Shown: positions 23,481 to 33,574 of the stretch, piece after piece
Position numbering within the stretch: position 1 is the stretch's first letter
How the letters are laid out: each line of letters begins with the position of its first letter
Source of the DNA: Clarkia xantiana subsp. parviflora
Taxonomy: Eukaryota > Streptophyta > Magnoliopsida > Myrtales > Onagraceae
Assembly (NCBI GenBank): GCA_036873135.1
Contig: JAPTYO010000005.1
Span: 15,416,166 to 15,480,165 of the forward strand
Length of the DNA: 64,000 nucleotides
Direction: 5' to 3'
The notes under the pieces: model-generated
Database searches by the model: none
Told to the model about the DNA's origin: nothing
The model's input: the letters and a program-made list of their open reading frames with translations, nothing else
Program-made: the position numbers and the translations under genes

Positions 23481-23892
23481 GAGCCGTGACTGGAATTGCG
23501 ACAGAGCGGGTGAATTCATGATCAGGGATAGCTGGAGAAGGTGAAGGTGGTCGGACGGACGATCGACCAAGACGAGCTATGATGGAGATGCAGGCTGGAG
23601 CAACAACGAACATGGAAACTTCCGGCGGCGGATTGATGGGGGTCACTAGCTCAGTCGGATCGGAGCTCGGCGTGGAGGTGGCGCATAAAGGGATTAACAT
23701 CGGAGTGTGGCTGACGTCCGGGCAACTCGGTAATGGTGGGCTCTGTCGATGGAGGTTGGATGTGGATGGAGCAGCAACAGGTGACCGACTCGGCAAGGTT
23801 CGACTCTGGTTGAGAACGAACGACACTGATGAGTCGTAGCGGTGGGTTGATCGGAGGATTAGGCAACTCAGATGGGATGAAGAAGACGACAT

Positions 23893-23925
<33 letters not shown>

Positions 23926-24319
23926 GCAAATCGGATTAAACTACATCCGTGGTTTTCGAGTTTCTCAATAAATTGCAATTTTTATTTTTTTATCTCCTAC
24001 ATCTGTTATATGTACCTAGATCACCTATTTATACTAGTAAATGGTGACCTATGATTTTCTCTAATCTAGAAAATAAATAAACTGATTTATTCTCCTAATA
24101 AATACTAGAATTTAGTCTAATTATGAAATAAATTACACTTATTTATTCTCCTAATAAATACTAAATATTCCTAATAATAAATATAGATATAATATCATAA
24201 TATACGCTTTAGCCTTCTTGGAAGTTTCGCGACTTGACATATTTAGATACTTCTTCATTTAGTGCGTCACATATGACATTCTGAACGTGCTACATGCGGA
24301 CCAAAATTAGGTGTTTACA
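23481..24319 (-). repeat. Reversed LTR fragment of the LARD-type superfamily, proximal part
   Basis: Read on the minus strand from 24319 it begins TGTAAACACCTAATTTTGG, as do the LTRs at 33575, 40412 and 42130. It then runs through about 400 bp of AT-rich sequence into a GC-rich block (about 23911-23481). It is cut by Gypsy-1 and seems to resume at 10960. An (AAT)n run lies at 23893-23924. Confidence 0.85.
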
Positions 24320-24459
24320 CGTTTCTTTCTTTCTGAGATGATCCTGGCTTCCATACGCGATTGATTGACTTTCTTACGAAGAATTTGTCGTTTTCTCTTC
24401 ATCTTCTCTTCATCGATTTATCTTTTCTTTACGATTTGATCCTTCTTGAATTTGATTTG

Positions 24460-25510
24460 ATGGCTGAAGAAGATAGCACAAAGTTGTTGGATGCATTGTT
24501 GAAATCTTCTCAGGATGTGGCAATCGCTACAACTTGCAAGAAGAAGATGATCGACGACAATGAGTATCCTGATGTTCATCGTCATCATCATCATCTCGAC
24601 CTTCATCCTACAAATCATCCTGGTATGCACTTGGTCTCTTTCACTCTCTCTAGTATCGATGATTACCCTAGATGGAACCGAGCTATGTTCATTTCTCTGC
24701 ATGGAAAGAACAAACTAGGTTTTGTGACTGGAAACTATCCTCGTGATAGATTTGATGCCTCTTTACATGATCTGTGGACAGATGCAACTCTGTTATTTTT
24801 GGATGGATATTGAATTCTATATCTCGTGATCTTGTGACAAGAAGAATGTGTCAAAGACCTATCAGCTTCATAGGAATATAGTTCTGACCAGGCAAAATCT
24901 TGATGATATCACCACTTTCTATACAAAACTGAAGCACCTCCGGGCTGAGTATGATGCTTCTTGTAATCTTTCTTTCATTCAAGGTGATGATTTCAAGAAA
25001 TATCTTGAACATATAGATAACCAACGTTTGTTTCAGTTTCTGATGGATTTGAATGAAAGCTACTCTGCTATTCGGAGTCAATTGCTTTTTTGGAGTCTTT
25101 TGCCCTCTGTGACATAGGCATATAGTATGCTTGTGCAAGAAGAAAGCTATAGAGTTGTGTCTTCTGATATTTCTACTGGTGGAAACATAGCTCTGGTTAA
25201 CATGACTCTCAATCAATCTAATAAAGAAAAGAGGAATACCAATCCTTATGCCAATGTTGAATGTGATTACTGTCACAAGAAGGGCAATGTCACAGAGAAA
25301 TGCTATGCAAAGGGCTGTGAATTTTTCAAGAAAAAATTCCATTGCGAAGATAACTGCTTCAAATATAGAGATATTATGAAGGCCAAAACCACAGTTGCTA
25401 AATCCAGTGCTACCCGTTCTGAGACTGCTAGCATGGATGATCAAGTTTCAGAAGGAAAGCCTAACTCCTTTGGAGCCAAGGTTCAAGAGAATCGTATATC
25501 CTTCATCTAG
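24460..25510 (+). pseudogene. Copia-2 gag
   Basis: Start ATG 24460 (MAEEDSTKLLDALL). The first part, with a His-rich stretch and PRWNRAMFISLHGKNKLGFV, is the Copia gag N-terminal region. A stop at 24813 comes with a frame change, and the main frame resumes by 24848 (TYQLHRNIVLTRQ). A TAG at 25115-25117 interrupts it. The zinc knuckle reads CDYCHKKGNVTEKC (about 25262): the histidine is replaced by asparagine. The frame ends at a TAG at 25508-25510. Not functional. Confidence 0.85.
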
Positions 25511-25940
25511 GAGCAGTTTGAGAGGCTTGTGCAGAATATGACAAGGGTTGGCAACAATTCAGGGAACACAGTTGTTACCAATTCAATCCACAATCCAAAT
25601 AAACTGCAGGTATTGATCTTGTTTCTAATTCTTTTAACAATATTGAACATTGGATAATTGACATTGGAGCCACAAATCATATGACCAACAGGTCAGGTCT
25701 GATTTTAAATCCTGTAAAAATTGTTTGCTCCAAAGTTCAGTTACCCAATGGTATTCACTCTAGTGTAGCTAGAAATGGAGATATCCATCTTAATAAGGAT
25801 AGAAAACTTCAGAATGTTCTTCATCTACCTGATTTTAAATATAACTTACTTCCTGTTTCAAAATTGACAAGTGATCTGAAATGTTCTGCTACTTTTTATC
25901 CTAATTTTGCCATTCTGCAGGACATCTAAAGTGGGAGGGT

Positions 25941-26092
25941 AACCCAAGGTTGGTTGGACCAATTGGTAAAGCGAGTTGTGTTCCCCGTGGGCGACCCGAG
26001 GTCGAAACCCGCCGGAGACGCCGCCTTGGGGAGGACTTTAACCTTATCGCTCCCGGTCCGAACTTGCGAAAACAATGTAAATATATCAAAAT
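25941..26092 (+). mobile_element. tRNA-derived SINE inserted in Copia-2
   Basis: 152 bp with a polymerase III type internal promoter: an A-box-like stretch (TTGGACCAATTGGTAAAGCG, about 25953-25972) and a B-box-like GGTCGAAACCC (26000-26010). It ends in an A-rich tail. Flanked by a 13-bp target duplication with one mismatch: AAAGTGGGAGGGT (25928-25940) and AAAGGGGGAGGGT (26093-26105). Removing it rejoins the Copia-2 sequence. It is not a tRNA gene, as no cloverleaf with anticodon arm fits. Confidence 0.85.
25953..26010 (+). promoter_or_regulatory. Internal polymerase III promoter of the SINE (A and B boxes)
   Basis: A-box-like and B-box-like motifs about 35 bp apart, the spacing found in tRNA genes and SINEs. 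Confidence 0.65.
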
Positions 26093-27469
26093 AAAGGGGG
26101 AGGGTCTTGGGGAGTGGTTTTGAAGATTTTGGGCTTTACTACCTGAAATCGTTTTCTAGTAATACTGTGCTGCTCTTTCTGTTTCCAATGAAAATAAAGT
26201 GATGTTGTGGCACCAAAGATTAGGGCACACATCACTTAAATGTTTACAGCATGTATCTTCTTTGGATTTTTCTAATAAAAAGGAGATTGATTTTAGGGAT
26301 TGCCCATTATGCCCCAAATAACTAGACCTCTTTTTCCTATATCTGATAACAGAGCAGATGCTATTTTTGACTTGGTACATGGGGATGTCTGGGATCCTTA
26401 GCACCTTCCCACATATGACAAAAAAAAATTCCTTACATTAGTAGATGATTTTTCACTTCTATGTTGGGTATTCTTAATACAATTTAAATCAGATGTTCCC
26501 ATTCTCTTAAAGGAATTTGTTGCAATGATTCAAACCTAATTTAATAAATGTGTCAAAATCTTTAGAACAAATAATGGGGGTGAATTATTTAATGAGCAAC
26601 TTAAATCATTCTTTAAAGAGAAAGAGATTTTACATCAGAGTAATTGTATCTATACCCCACAACAGAATGAAAGGTTGGAAAGGAAACACAAACATCTCAT
26701 TGAAGTTACTAGGGCTCTTAAAATTCAATCATTTGTTCCTAATCATTTTTGGGGGGATTGCGTCCAGATAGCTTGTTATTTCATAAACTTAATGTCATCT
26801 AATATTTTGGAAGGCAAATGCCCTATTGAGATTTTAAAAGGGAAGTCTGTTAATATAGACCATTTGAGAGTTTTTTGGGTGTTTAGAATATGCAAAGGAT
26901 TTAGTTGTGACAGATTAGCTAGCTTCCAAAGCCAAACCTTCTGTTTTCCTAGGTTACTCTGAGATTCGAAATTGATACAAGCTCTATGATTTAGTTACCA
27001 AGAAAATATTTTATTCAAGGGATGTTAATTTTAGAGAGCATGTATTCCCTTTTCAAGGTAGTAAGCTTGATCAGTTACCTATCTTTTGTGATGCTACCCC
27101 AAGGATTGTTGCATATGATGATCATATTAAAGTTTCTGATAAACTATCCATTATTAATGATGTTGTTGAAGTTTTAAATCATTGTGATATTCATTCTATG
27201 AAAGAAGAAGATTATTATCCAGATGATGAACACACTGAAATCTCAGTTCGTTCTGATAGAAACCCTGATACTGACATTTTTGTTCCTCCTGAGAATACAG
27301 TTGTTGAACAGGATATGCACAAGTCACAAAATCAGGAAGAATTATCAAAATTCCATTCAAATATGATGATTATGTATTGGGACATACCACTACAATGTAT
27401 CATATGGCCAACCATCTATCATATAATCATATTTATGAGTCTTATAAGGGGTTTCTTTCTAATATTTCT

Positions 27470-28618
27470 GACCTAGTTGAGCATCAGTCTTTTTCTGATG
27501 ATATTCAGGACCCATCTTGGATTAAGACTATGCAAGAAGAGATTGATGCTCTTGAAGCAAATGGTACTTGGGACATTGTCACATTACCCTCAGGTAAGTC
27601 TTCCATAGGATGTAAATGGGTTTATATAATTAAGCTAAAGGCTGATGGCAGTTTAGAAAGGTATAAGGCTAGGTTAGTAGCTAAAGGTTTTAAGCAGAAA
27701 TATGGTATGGATTACCATCAAACTTTCTCTCATGTTGCAAAAATGGCTACTGTTCGTACTGTTTTAGCCTTAGCTACTATTGAAAACTGGCCTTTGTTTC
27801 AAATGGATGTTTACAACGCATTTCTTCAAGGTGATTTGCATAAAGAAGTTTATATGCATGTTCCTCAGGGATTTGGTAATCAAAAGGGGGATTTAGTGTG
27901 TCGATTAAGAAAATCCCTATATGGATTAAAACAAGCCTCTAGACAATGAAATCTCAAACTTTCTGACACACTTTTAACTCTGGTTTTTCACAATCAAAGT
28001 GGATTATTCCCTTTTTACCAAAAGAATAGGATCGGATATTGTAGTGTTATTGGTATATGTTGATGATCTTCTCATAACAGGGAATAGTTCAAGTTTGGTT
28101 TCAGAACTTAAAGAGATTTTAGAAAGCAGCTTTAAGATGAAGGACATGTGGAGTATAAAACATTTTTTGAGAATAGAGGTCCTCAGGTCTGATAAGGGGA
28201 TTGTTTTAAGCCAAATGATATATGCGTTAGAGCTTATTAATGATGTTGGTTTGAGTGGTTGTAAGCCTTCCAAAACTCCTATGGAAGTTAACTTAAAGTT
28301 AACTACCAATGAATATGATGATCATTTGAAATTTAATGAAAATGATGATTTGTTGACTGATGTTAGTTCTTATAGAAGGTTGGTTGGCAAGTTTATCTAT
28401 TTGATAATAACGGGACTTGACATCTCATTTTCTGTGCAGTATCTGAGTCAATTCATGAAAGTTCATAAGAATTCTCATTTTGAGGCTGCTTTAAAGATTC
28501 TCAAGTATGTTAAAAATTAGCCTGGTAAAGGCATTTTGTTGGTATCTGACTCTGATTTTGTACTTGTGTGTTACAGTGATAGTGATTGGGAAACTTGATA
28601 TGTTGCAAGAAGGTCCAT
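27470..28618 (+). pseudogene. Copia-2 reverse transcriptase and start of RNase H
   Basis: RT motifs: [65 protein letters not shown] and [11 protein letters not shown], where a TGA at 27947-27949 replaces an expected Trp. After a frame change the catalytic LLVYVDDLLITG (about 28050) is present. A TAG at 28518-28520 and a further stop precede the start of RNase H (CYSDSDWE, about 28570). The solo LTR at 28619 interrupts this domain. Confidence 0.88.
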
Positions 28619-29665
28619 TGTTAAGACATGTGTATCGGGTTGACGGGGTGTCGATCCGAATAACAATCTTACGGGTGAAATTCTTTCCTTCGCGATCTGA
28701 TTCCTTCGAAATGCTTGTTGGGTTTGATCACTGACGTCGTATCCTTCGCGATATTGGGTAGTCTGTACTTCGGGTTGTCGTATGTCAAAGTGTCGGACTG
28801 CCGGAGCGTCGGACTGTCCGAATGTCGGACCGTCGGACCGTCAAAGTGTCGGACTGTCGGACCGTCAAAGTGTCGGATTGTCGAAGGTTTGCAAGCCCTT
28901 AAAATGGCTAAGTATCTAGATGTCCGTCTATGTAGTTGTTCTCCATCCCATTGTTCGTATGTCAGATCGTTGACTCGAGGATCGTTGAGACTTTCAAGTG
29001 TCGGGACATCACTCCTATGCAGTCCGCGCGCGCTCCTCCTAACACCTGCAAAAGGGGCAACATCGAGACCACCGAGAGGGGGGGGGTTGTGGTACTCGAT
29101 GAACCCTCTCTGATGCCTAAATCAGTGCATCGTTCTAGAGAGATAAGTAGAGAGAATGCAGAGCATATATATTTCAAGTAATATCAACTTAATAAATAAA
29201 TAGGGGTGGGGTGGAGTTCTATATATAGGCTCAAAGGAGATTAAGATGGTTAATGACACCGTTAACTCCTAAATGAACTCGATTAACAAATAACGAAGGG
29301 ATTAAGCCCTTAGCAAGCACGAGAGGTTTTGTGATATTTTATAAGTGTCGGACATGCAAAGTGAGGTCAGGTCGTCACGAGGGACGGTTTGGGTGAAGGT
29401 GTACCGGGCGCCGCGCACACCCCTTGAGCGGGAATATCGCGTGTCGGGGGAACGTCGAGACCTTCGGGGTCGTACGGGAGGTCTGACCCCGGAGGTTTGG
29501 GATCGGACCCAGCAGAGTATCCGGGCGGGCGTTTTTTTCCTCGTCCGGACCATTTCGCCACGGGTGACGTGTTCGGGTCAAAGTTTTGATTTAAAATCGT
29601 TTATGGGGTGATTAAAATAATACAGTCTGAATGAAAACGGGTCTAAATTGAGCTTATATCCATCA
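28619..29665 (+). repeat. Solo LTR inserted in Copia-2 RNase H
   Basis: 1047 bp starting TGTTAAGAC and ending ATCCATCA, flanked by the 5-bp duplication tccat (28614-28618 and 29666-29670). If it and one duplication are removed, the RNase H frame reads straight through, which proves the boundaries. It holds a TATA box (TATATATAG, 29220) and a run of GTCGGAC/T repeats (28793-28880). No coding region. Family unknown; orientation chosen from the TATA box. Confidence 0.88.
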
Positions 29666-29670
29666 TCCAT

Positions 29671-30104
29671 CACAGGTTATTGTGTAAAAATTGGTAAGTC
29701 ACTGGTCTCTTGAAAAGTTAAAAAGCAAGATATTGTCTCTACTTCCTCTGCTGAAATAGAGTATCGTAGTATGGGGCAGGTTGCTCGTGAGGTTATTGGC
29801 ATAGAAATTTGTTGAATGAGCTTGGTTTTGAACATAAAAGTTTCGTGATATTTTATTGTGATAACAGTCCTGCTATTCAGATACCTCTAATCGTGTCTTC
29901 AATGAGGGGACAAAACATATAGAGGTTGACTGTCATTTTACAAGGGATTTGTATTCTCGTGGAATTTTACGTTTTGGATATGTTAAGTCATGTGAGCAGC
30001 TTGCAGATTTATTTACCAAGGCGTTGAGTATGCATCAACATGACTATCTCTCCAGCAAACTTGGGATGAAGAATGTGTTTAGAAGTGAATGGGAGAATGG
30101 TTGA
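29671..30104 (+). pseudogene. Copia-2 RNase H, second part
   Basis: Continues the RNase H domain after the solo LTR: SWKVKKQDIVSTSSAEIEY, the DNSPAI aspartate motif, HIEVDCHF and ADLFTKALS, ending with a TGA at 30102-30104. Small frame breaks near 29815 and 29880. Confidence 0.85.
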
Positions 30105-30127
30105 TGCAGCTGAGACTTGAGAGGGAG

Positions 30128-30600
30128 TGATGAGTTTATAAGTCTGGTTGCTGTTGTTTTAATTTGTTGGGCTGATTATTGTTAGTCTTTGTATTTGTGG
30201 GCCTGTCTTGTATTTGAGCATGATCTGATTTTTTTTGTTGCTTTTGTATTATTTTTGGACCTCTATTGCTTCTTTGAGAAGTTGGGATTGTATCTGATAT
30301 TTCTATTAAATTTAGAGTTTTTAAGGAGGAGGGCAACCAGATGAAGGATTTTGCCCGATGATTTCTTGAATGCTTTTCTTTCTTTTCTCTCGATAGGGTT
30401 TGATGTGCCTCTTCGTTTCCTTGTTCGATTATAATATTCACAGAGTCAATAGTAACTTTTTGATCTTGAGACACCAAAATGTAAGATAAAGTTGGAACTA
30501 TAAATAGGTTGTTAACTTTTTTTTTTTTTATATTAGGTACATCGCTAGTCAAAAGTATTAGAAACATTATAATTTATGAGTTTATATTAAGGACTGAAAT
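30128..30600 (+). repeat. Possible Copia-2 3' LTR
   Basis: Begins TGATGAGTTTATAAG after a purine run. No second copy is present in the window to fix its end, so the right boundary is a guess. Confidence 0.4.
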
Positions 30601-30766
30601 ATGAAAAATGACTATGTTTAAGGAGTAATTTATTTATGATGTTAATTAATTGTTATCTGACCAATGAGACTCCAGCTACTAGTCGCCTTCTTCTGGTCGT
30701 ACGATAACAAGAAGAAAACAAATGAACCAAAACGCCTTATTTCATGCTAATTGTCAATATTTTAAA

Positions 30767-31299
30767 GGGTTAATAACTAAAAAACTGTCCAAGGTTTACC
30801 CTATGTTAAAATTAGGTGTCTGAAGTTTGAAATGTTAAAACGGACTGTCCCAAGTTTCATTTTTGTTAAAATTTGGTGTCTTTGTGCGTCTTTTCATCTC
30901 CATTCAATCATTTCCATCAACCCACCAACCCACTCATAATCCATCACTCTTTACTTTTTACAAAATCGTCAAATTTCACCTAAAAATTGAACATTAAAAA
31001 AAAAGTTTCTAGAAGAGTGGTGTGGAGCCATTTTCCAAGGACAATAGAGCGAGATTTACTTGCCCGGATGTGACCAACTTTTTAGATGACGGTCCCGGCA
31101 AGATGACGAGCAGGGAGTGTGTATGAGAGCTCGAATTTGACAGACGGTTTCGTCGGAATTGACTTCTCTAAAGTAATCACACCGAGACACCAAATTTCAA
31201 CAAAAATGAAACTTGGGACAGTCAATTTTAACATTTCAAACTTCAGACACCTAATTTTAACATAGGGTAAACCTTGGACAGTTTTTTAGTTATTAACCC
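30767..31299. mobile_element. Mutator-type MITE with long terminal inverted repeats
   Basis: 533 bp. The ends are inverted repeats of about 115 bp (GGGTTAATAACTAAAAAACT... and its complement), with no coding region. A perfect 9-bp target duplication, TATTTTAAA, flanks it (30758-30766 and 31300-31308). Long terminal repeats with a 9-bp duplication point to Mutator-like elements. Confidence 0.88.
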
Positions 31300-31770
31300 T
31301 ATTTTAAATAAAATGTCGATATTGTTCTTGTTTTGCTCCCCAAAATTTAATTATAATTTCAATTTCTTTTACCATTGACCTGCAGCTGGCTCGTATCTTT
31401 CACTGTCAGTGTCGATGATATGCTTACACTCTCGACGTGATTAGCAAATTGGGGTATTAATTATTTCATAAATAATATTATCATTTATTATCTTCTGTCT
31501 GCCATGCGTGACAGTGGTTTAAATAGTTATTAAGTACATGGTTAACAAAAAATTAATCATTTAAGTACACAATAACCTTATAATTTATTGTTGGTGAGGT
31601 GTCGTTACCACATCGATCTATAAGATTTGTGCTGTATAGAAAAAAAAAAAATAGATAGATGAGTTTTCATGTTTTGTTAAATCGGTATCCTAAATATCCG
31701 ATTGATTTTTTTTTCTTTTGGTTAATTAACATTATTTATTTGTTGTAAGACCATCTTTTAGATGTTTGTA

Positions 31771-32643
31771 TTAAGGGAAATTACTACTGCATGTTTTGGC
31801 GGAATGCGGCTTTTGGTACCAGATGTTTGGTTTTGTATAAAATGTGCTTTTTGGTACATCCGTTAGTTGGCCGTTAGTTTTTTCTGTTAAATGACATGTG
31901 CAAGTCACCTGACCGACCCTAAACTTTCAATTTTGTTCAATTTAGTCCCTCAAATATATTCCTAACTTTTAATTTGTTTAATTTAGTCCCAAAACTTCAA
32001 AATCGATTCCAATTGAACCATCAAACTCAATTGACCTAGCCGAACCTAGCCTAGGGCTAGGTCCGACCCTAGGCCGGGGTCGCCGGACCTGGCCGACCCT
32101 GACCCAGGGTCGAACTGGCCGACCCTGACCCAGGGTCGGACCTAGCCCTAGGCTAGGTCCGGCTAGGTCAGTTGGGACCTAGCTCCAATTGGACCCAAAT
32201 TGGCTAGGTCCCAATTGACCTAGCCGGACCTAGCCTAGGGTTAGGTCCGACCCTGATTCAGGGTTGGCTGGGTCCGGCGACCCCGACCCAGGGTCGAACC
32301 TAGCCCTAGGCTAGGTCCGGCTAGGTCAATTGGATTCGATTGTTCAATTGGAATCGATTTTGAAGTTTTGGGACTATATTAAACAAATTAAAAGTTAGGA
32401 ATATATTTGAGGGACTAAATTGAACAAAATCGAAAGTTTTGGGTTGGTCACGTGACTTGCACATGTCATTTAACGGAAAAAAACTAACGGCCAACTAACA
32501 GATGTACCAAAAAGCACATTTTTTTCAAACGTTTGGTACCAAAAGTATACAAAACCATCTGGTACCAAAAGCCGCATTCGGCCAAACATGTGGTGTGAAA
32601 AGTACCGTTAACCCTTTTCTATTTATGTTTAAGGGAAATTACT
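31771..32643. mobile_element. Large fold-back element
   Basis: Arms of roughly 300 bp or more are inverted copies of each other (for example GCGGCTTTTGGTACCAGATG near 31807 and its complement near 32570). A GC-rich centre (about 32030-32330) is itself made of short inverted words (CCTAGGCTAGGTCC, GACCCAGGGTCG). No open frame. The 15-bp word TTAAGGGAAATTACT stands at both outer edges (31771-31785 and 32629-32643) and may be a target duplication, although its length fits no DNA-transposon family I know. Confidence 0.75.
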
Positions 32644-33569
32644 TAATTAGTACCTCATTTATAGGCACGGGCGTAACCACGTACAGTTGAAGGGTTGCAA
32701 ATGAAACCCCTCGACTTTATAGAAATTAGTGTATATATTAGTGTATATGTAAATTTGCAACACCTCACTATACGAAAAAATAAATGTTGCACCCCGCATT
32801 TTAAAAATGAAAGTTGAGTACCATTAAATATGAATATTATGTATACATATATACTATTTATAACTCATTATATTGTTTGTTTGTATAACTGTATATCTAA
32901 GATTATATCAAACTATCTAAGTGACAATATATATTTATTCAATAAATATCTACAAAAGTATTAAAAAAAAAATGTTTGTCTGTCACATAGATATGTATTT
33001 GAATCCATTTATAATGAGTATGTTAGGTTTCAATTTCAAATTATGAAAACTCGTAATAGTCAGTAATTAGTTTTTGTTTTATTTTTAAAATATTGGACTA
33101 TATTTTGTTAGTTTTTCATATGTTTTTTTTGCATGTATTTCATTTTTTAATTGAGTATTTGTAAACAATATTTTGAATTTTTTTACCATATAGCAACCTA
33201 AGAAAGTTCAAACATCAAGATGTGCCGAAATTTAGCAAAATAAAAAAATAACCATACAAATAACCATACTGCTGTTATTTGAAACAGAGGCTCCACTAAA
33301 AAAAAAAAATTAGGCGCCGCTGGCGCCCAACGACCATTTTTTTTTTCCATTTTTAATTTTATGTAAAAAGTTTATATAATTTTTTAAGAGATTTATTTAA
33401 TTATATGGATTTTTTTCTTCTAAAACTCTTGTATTTATTTAATTTTATTGTTTAATTGTTTACTCATTTTGATATTCGGCCTTTATTAGGTTGTTATATG
33501 GATAAAAAAAACTAATTAGTCTGCAACCCCTGCCTTCGGTTCCTAGCTACGCCAATGCTTACAGGGATT
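32644..33569. other. AT-rich sequence without recognised features
   Basis: No frame, repeat pair or element end was recognised. A small GGCGCC-GCT-GGCGCC palindrome lies near 33314. Confidence 0.6.
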
Positions 33570-33574
33570 GTATT

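Larger units (their letters stand above)
25648..26960 (+). pseudogene. Copia-2 protease and integrase remnants
   Basis: The protease site reads WIIDIGATNHMT, with isoleucine in place of the usual serine or threonine after the catalytic aspartate. The frame closes at 25929, next to the SINE. Beyond the SINE the pre-integrase motif is seen (LWHQRLGHTSLKCL, about 26205). The integrase core is broken by many stops and shifts; recognisable parts are 26550-26771 and 26675-26962 (RKHKHLIEV, FWGDCVQIACYFIN). Badly decayed. Confidence 0.8.
24320..30500 (+). mobile_element. Copia-2: decayed Ty1/copia retrotransposon
   Basis: Copia-type domains in order from 24460 to 30104, interrupted by a SINE and a solo LTR. 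A purine run (GAGAGGGAG, 30119-30127) is followed by TGATGAGTTTATAAG, which may be the 3' LTR start. No 5' LTR is evident before gag; the sequence abuts the reversed LTR at 24319, so it was probably lost. The right end is uncertain. Confidence 0.85.

Noticed and set aside
25941..26092. A tRNA gene on the basis of A and B boxes
   Set aside because: No complete cloverleaf or anticodon arm fits; the length, A-rich end and flanking duplication make it a SINE.
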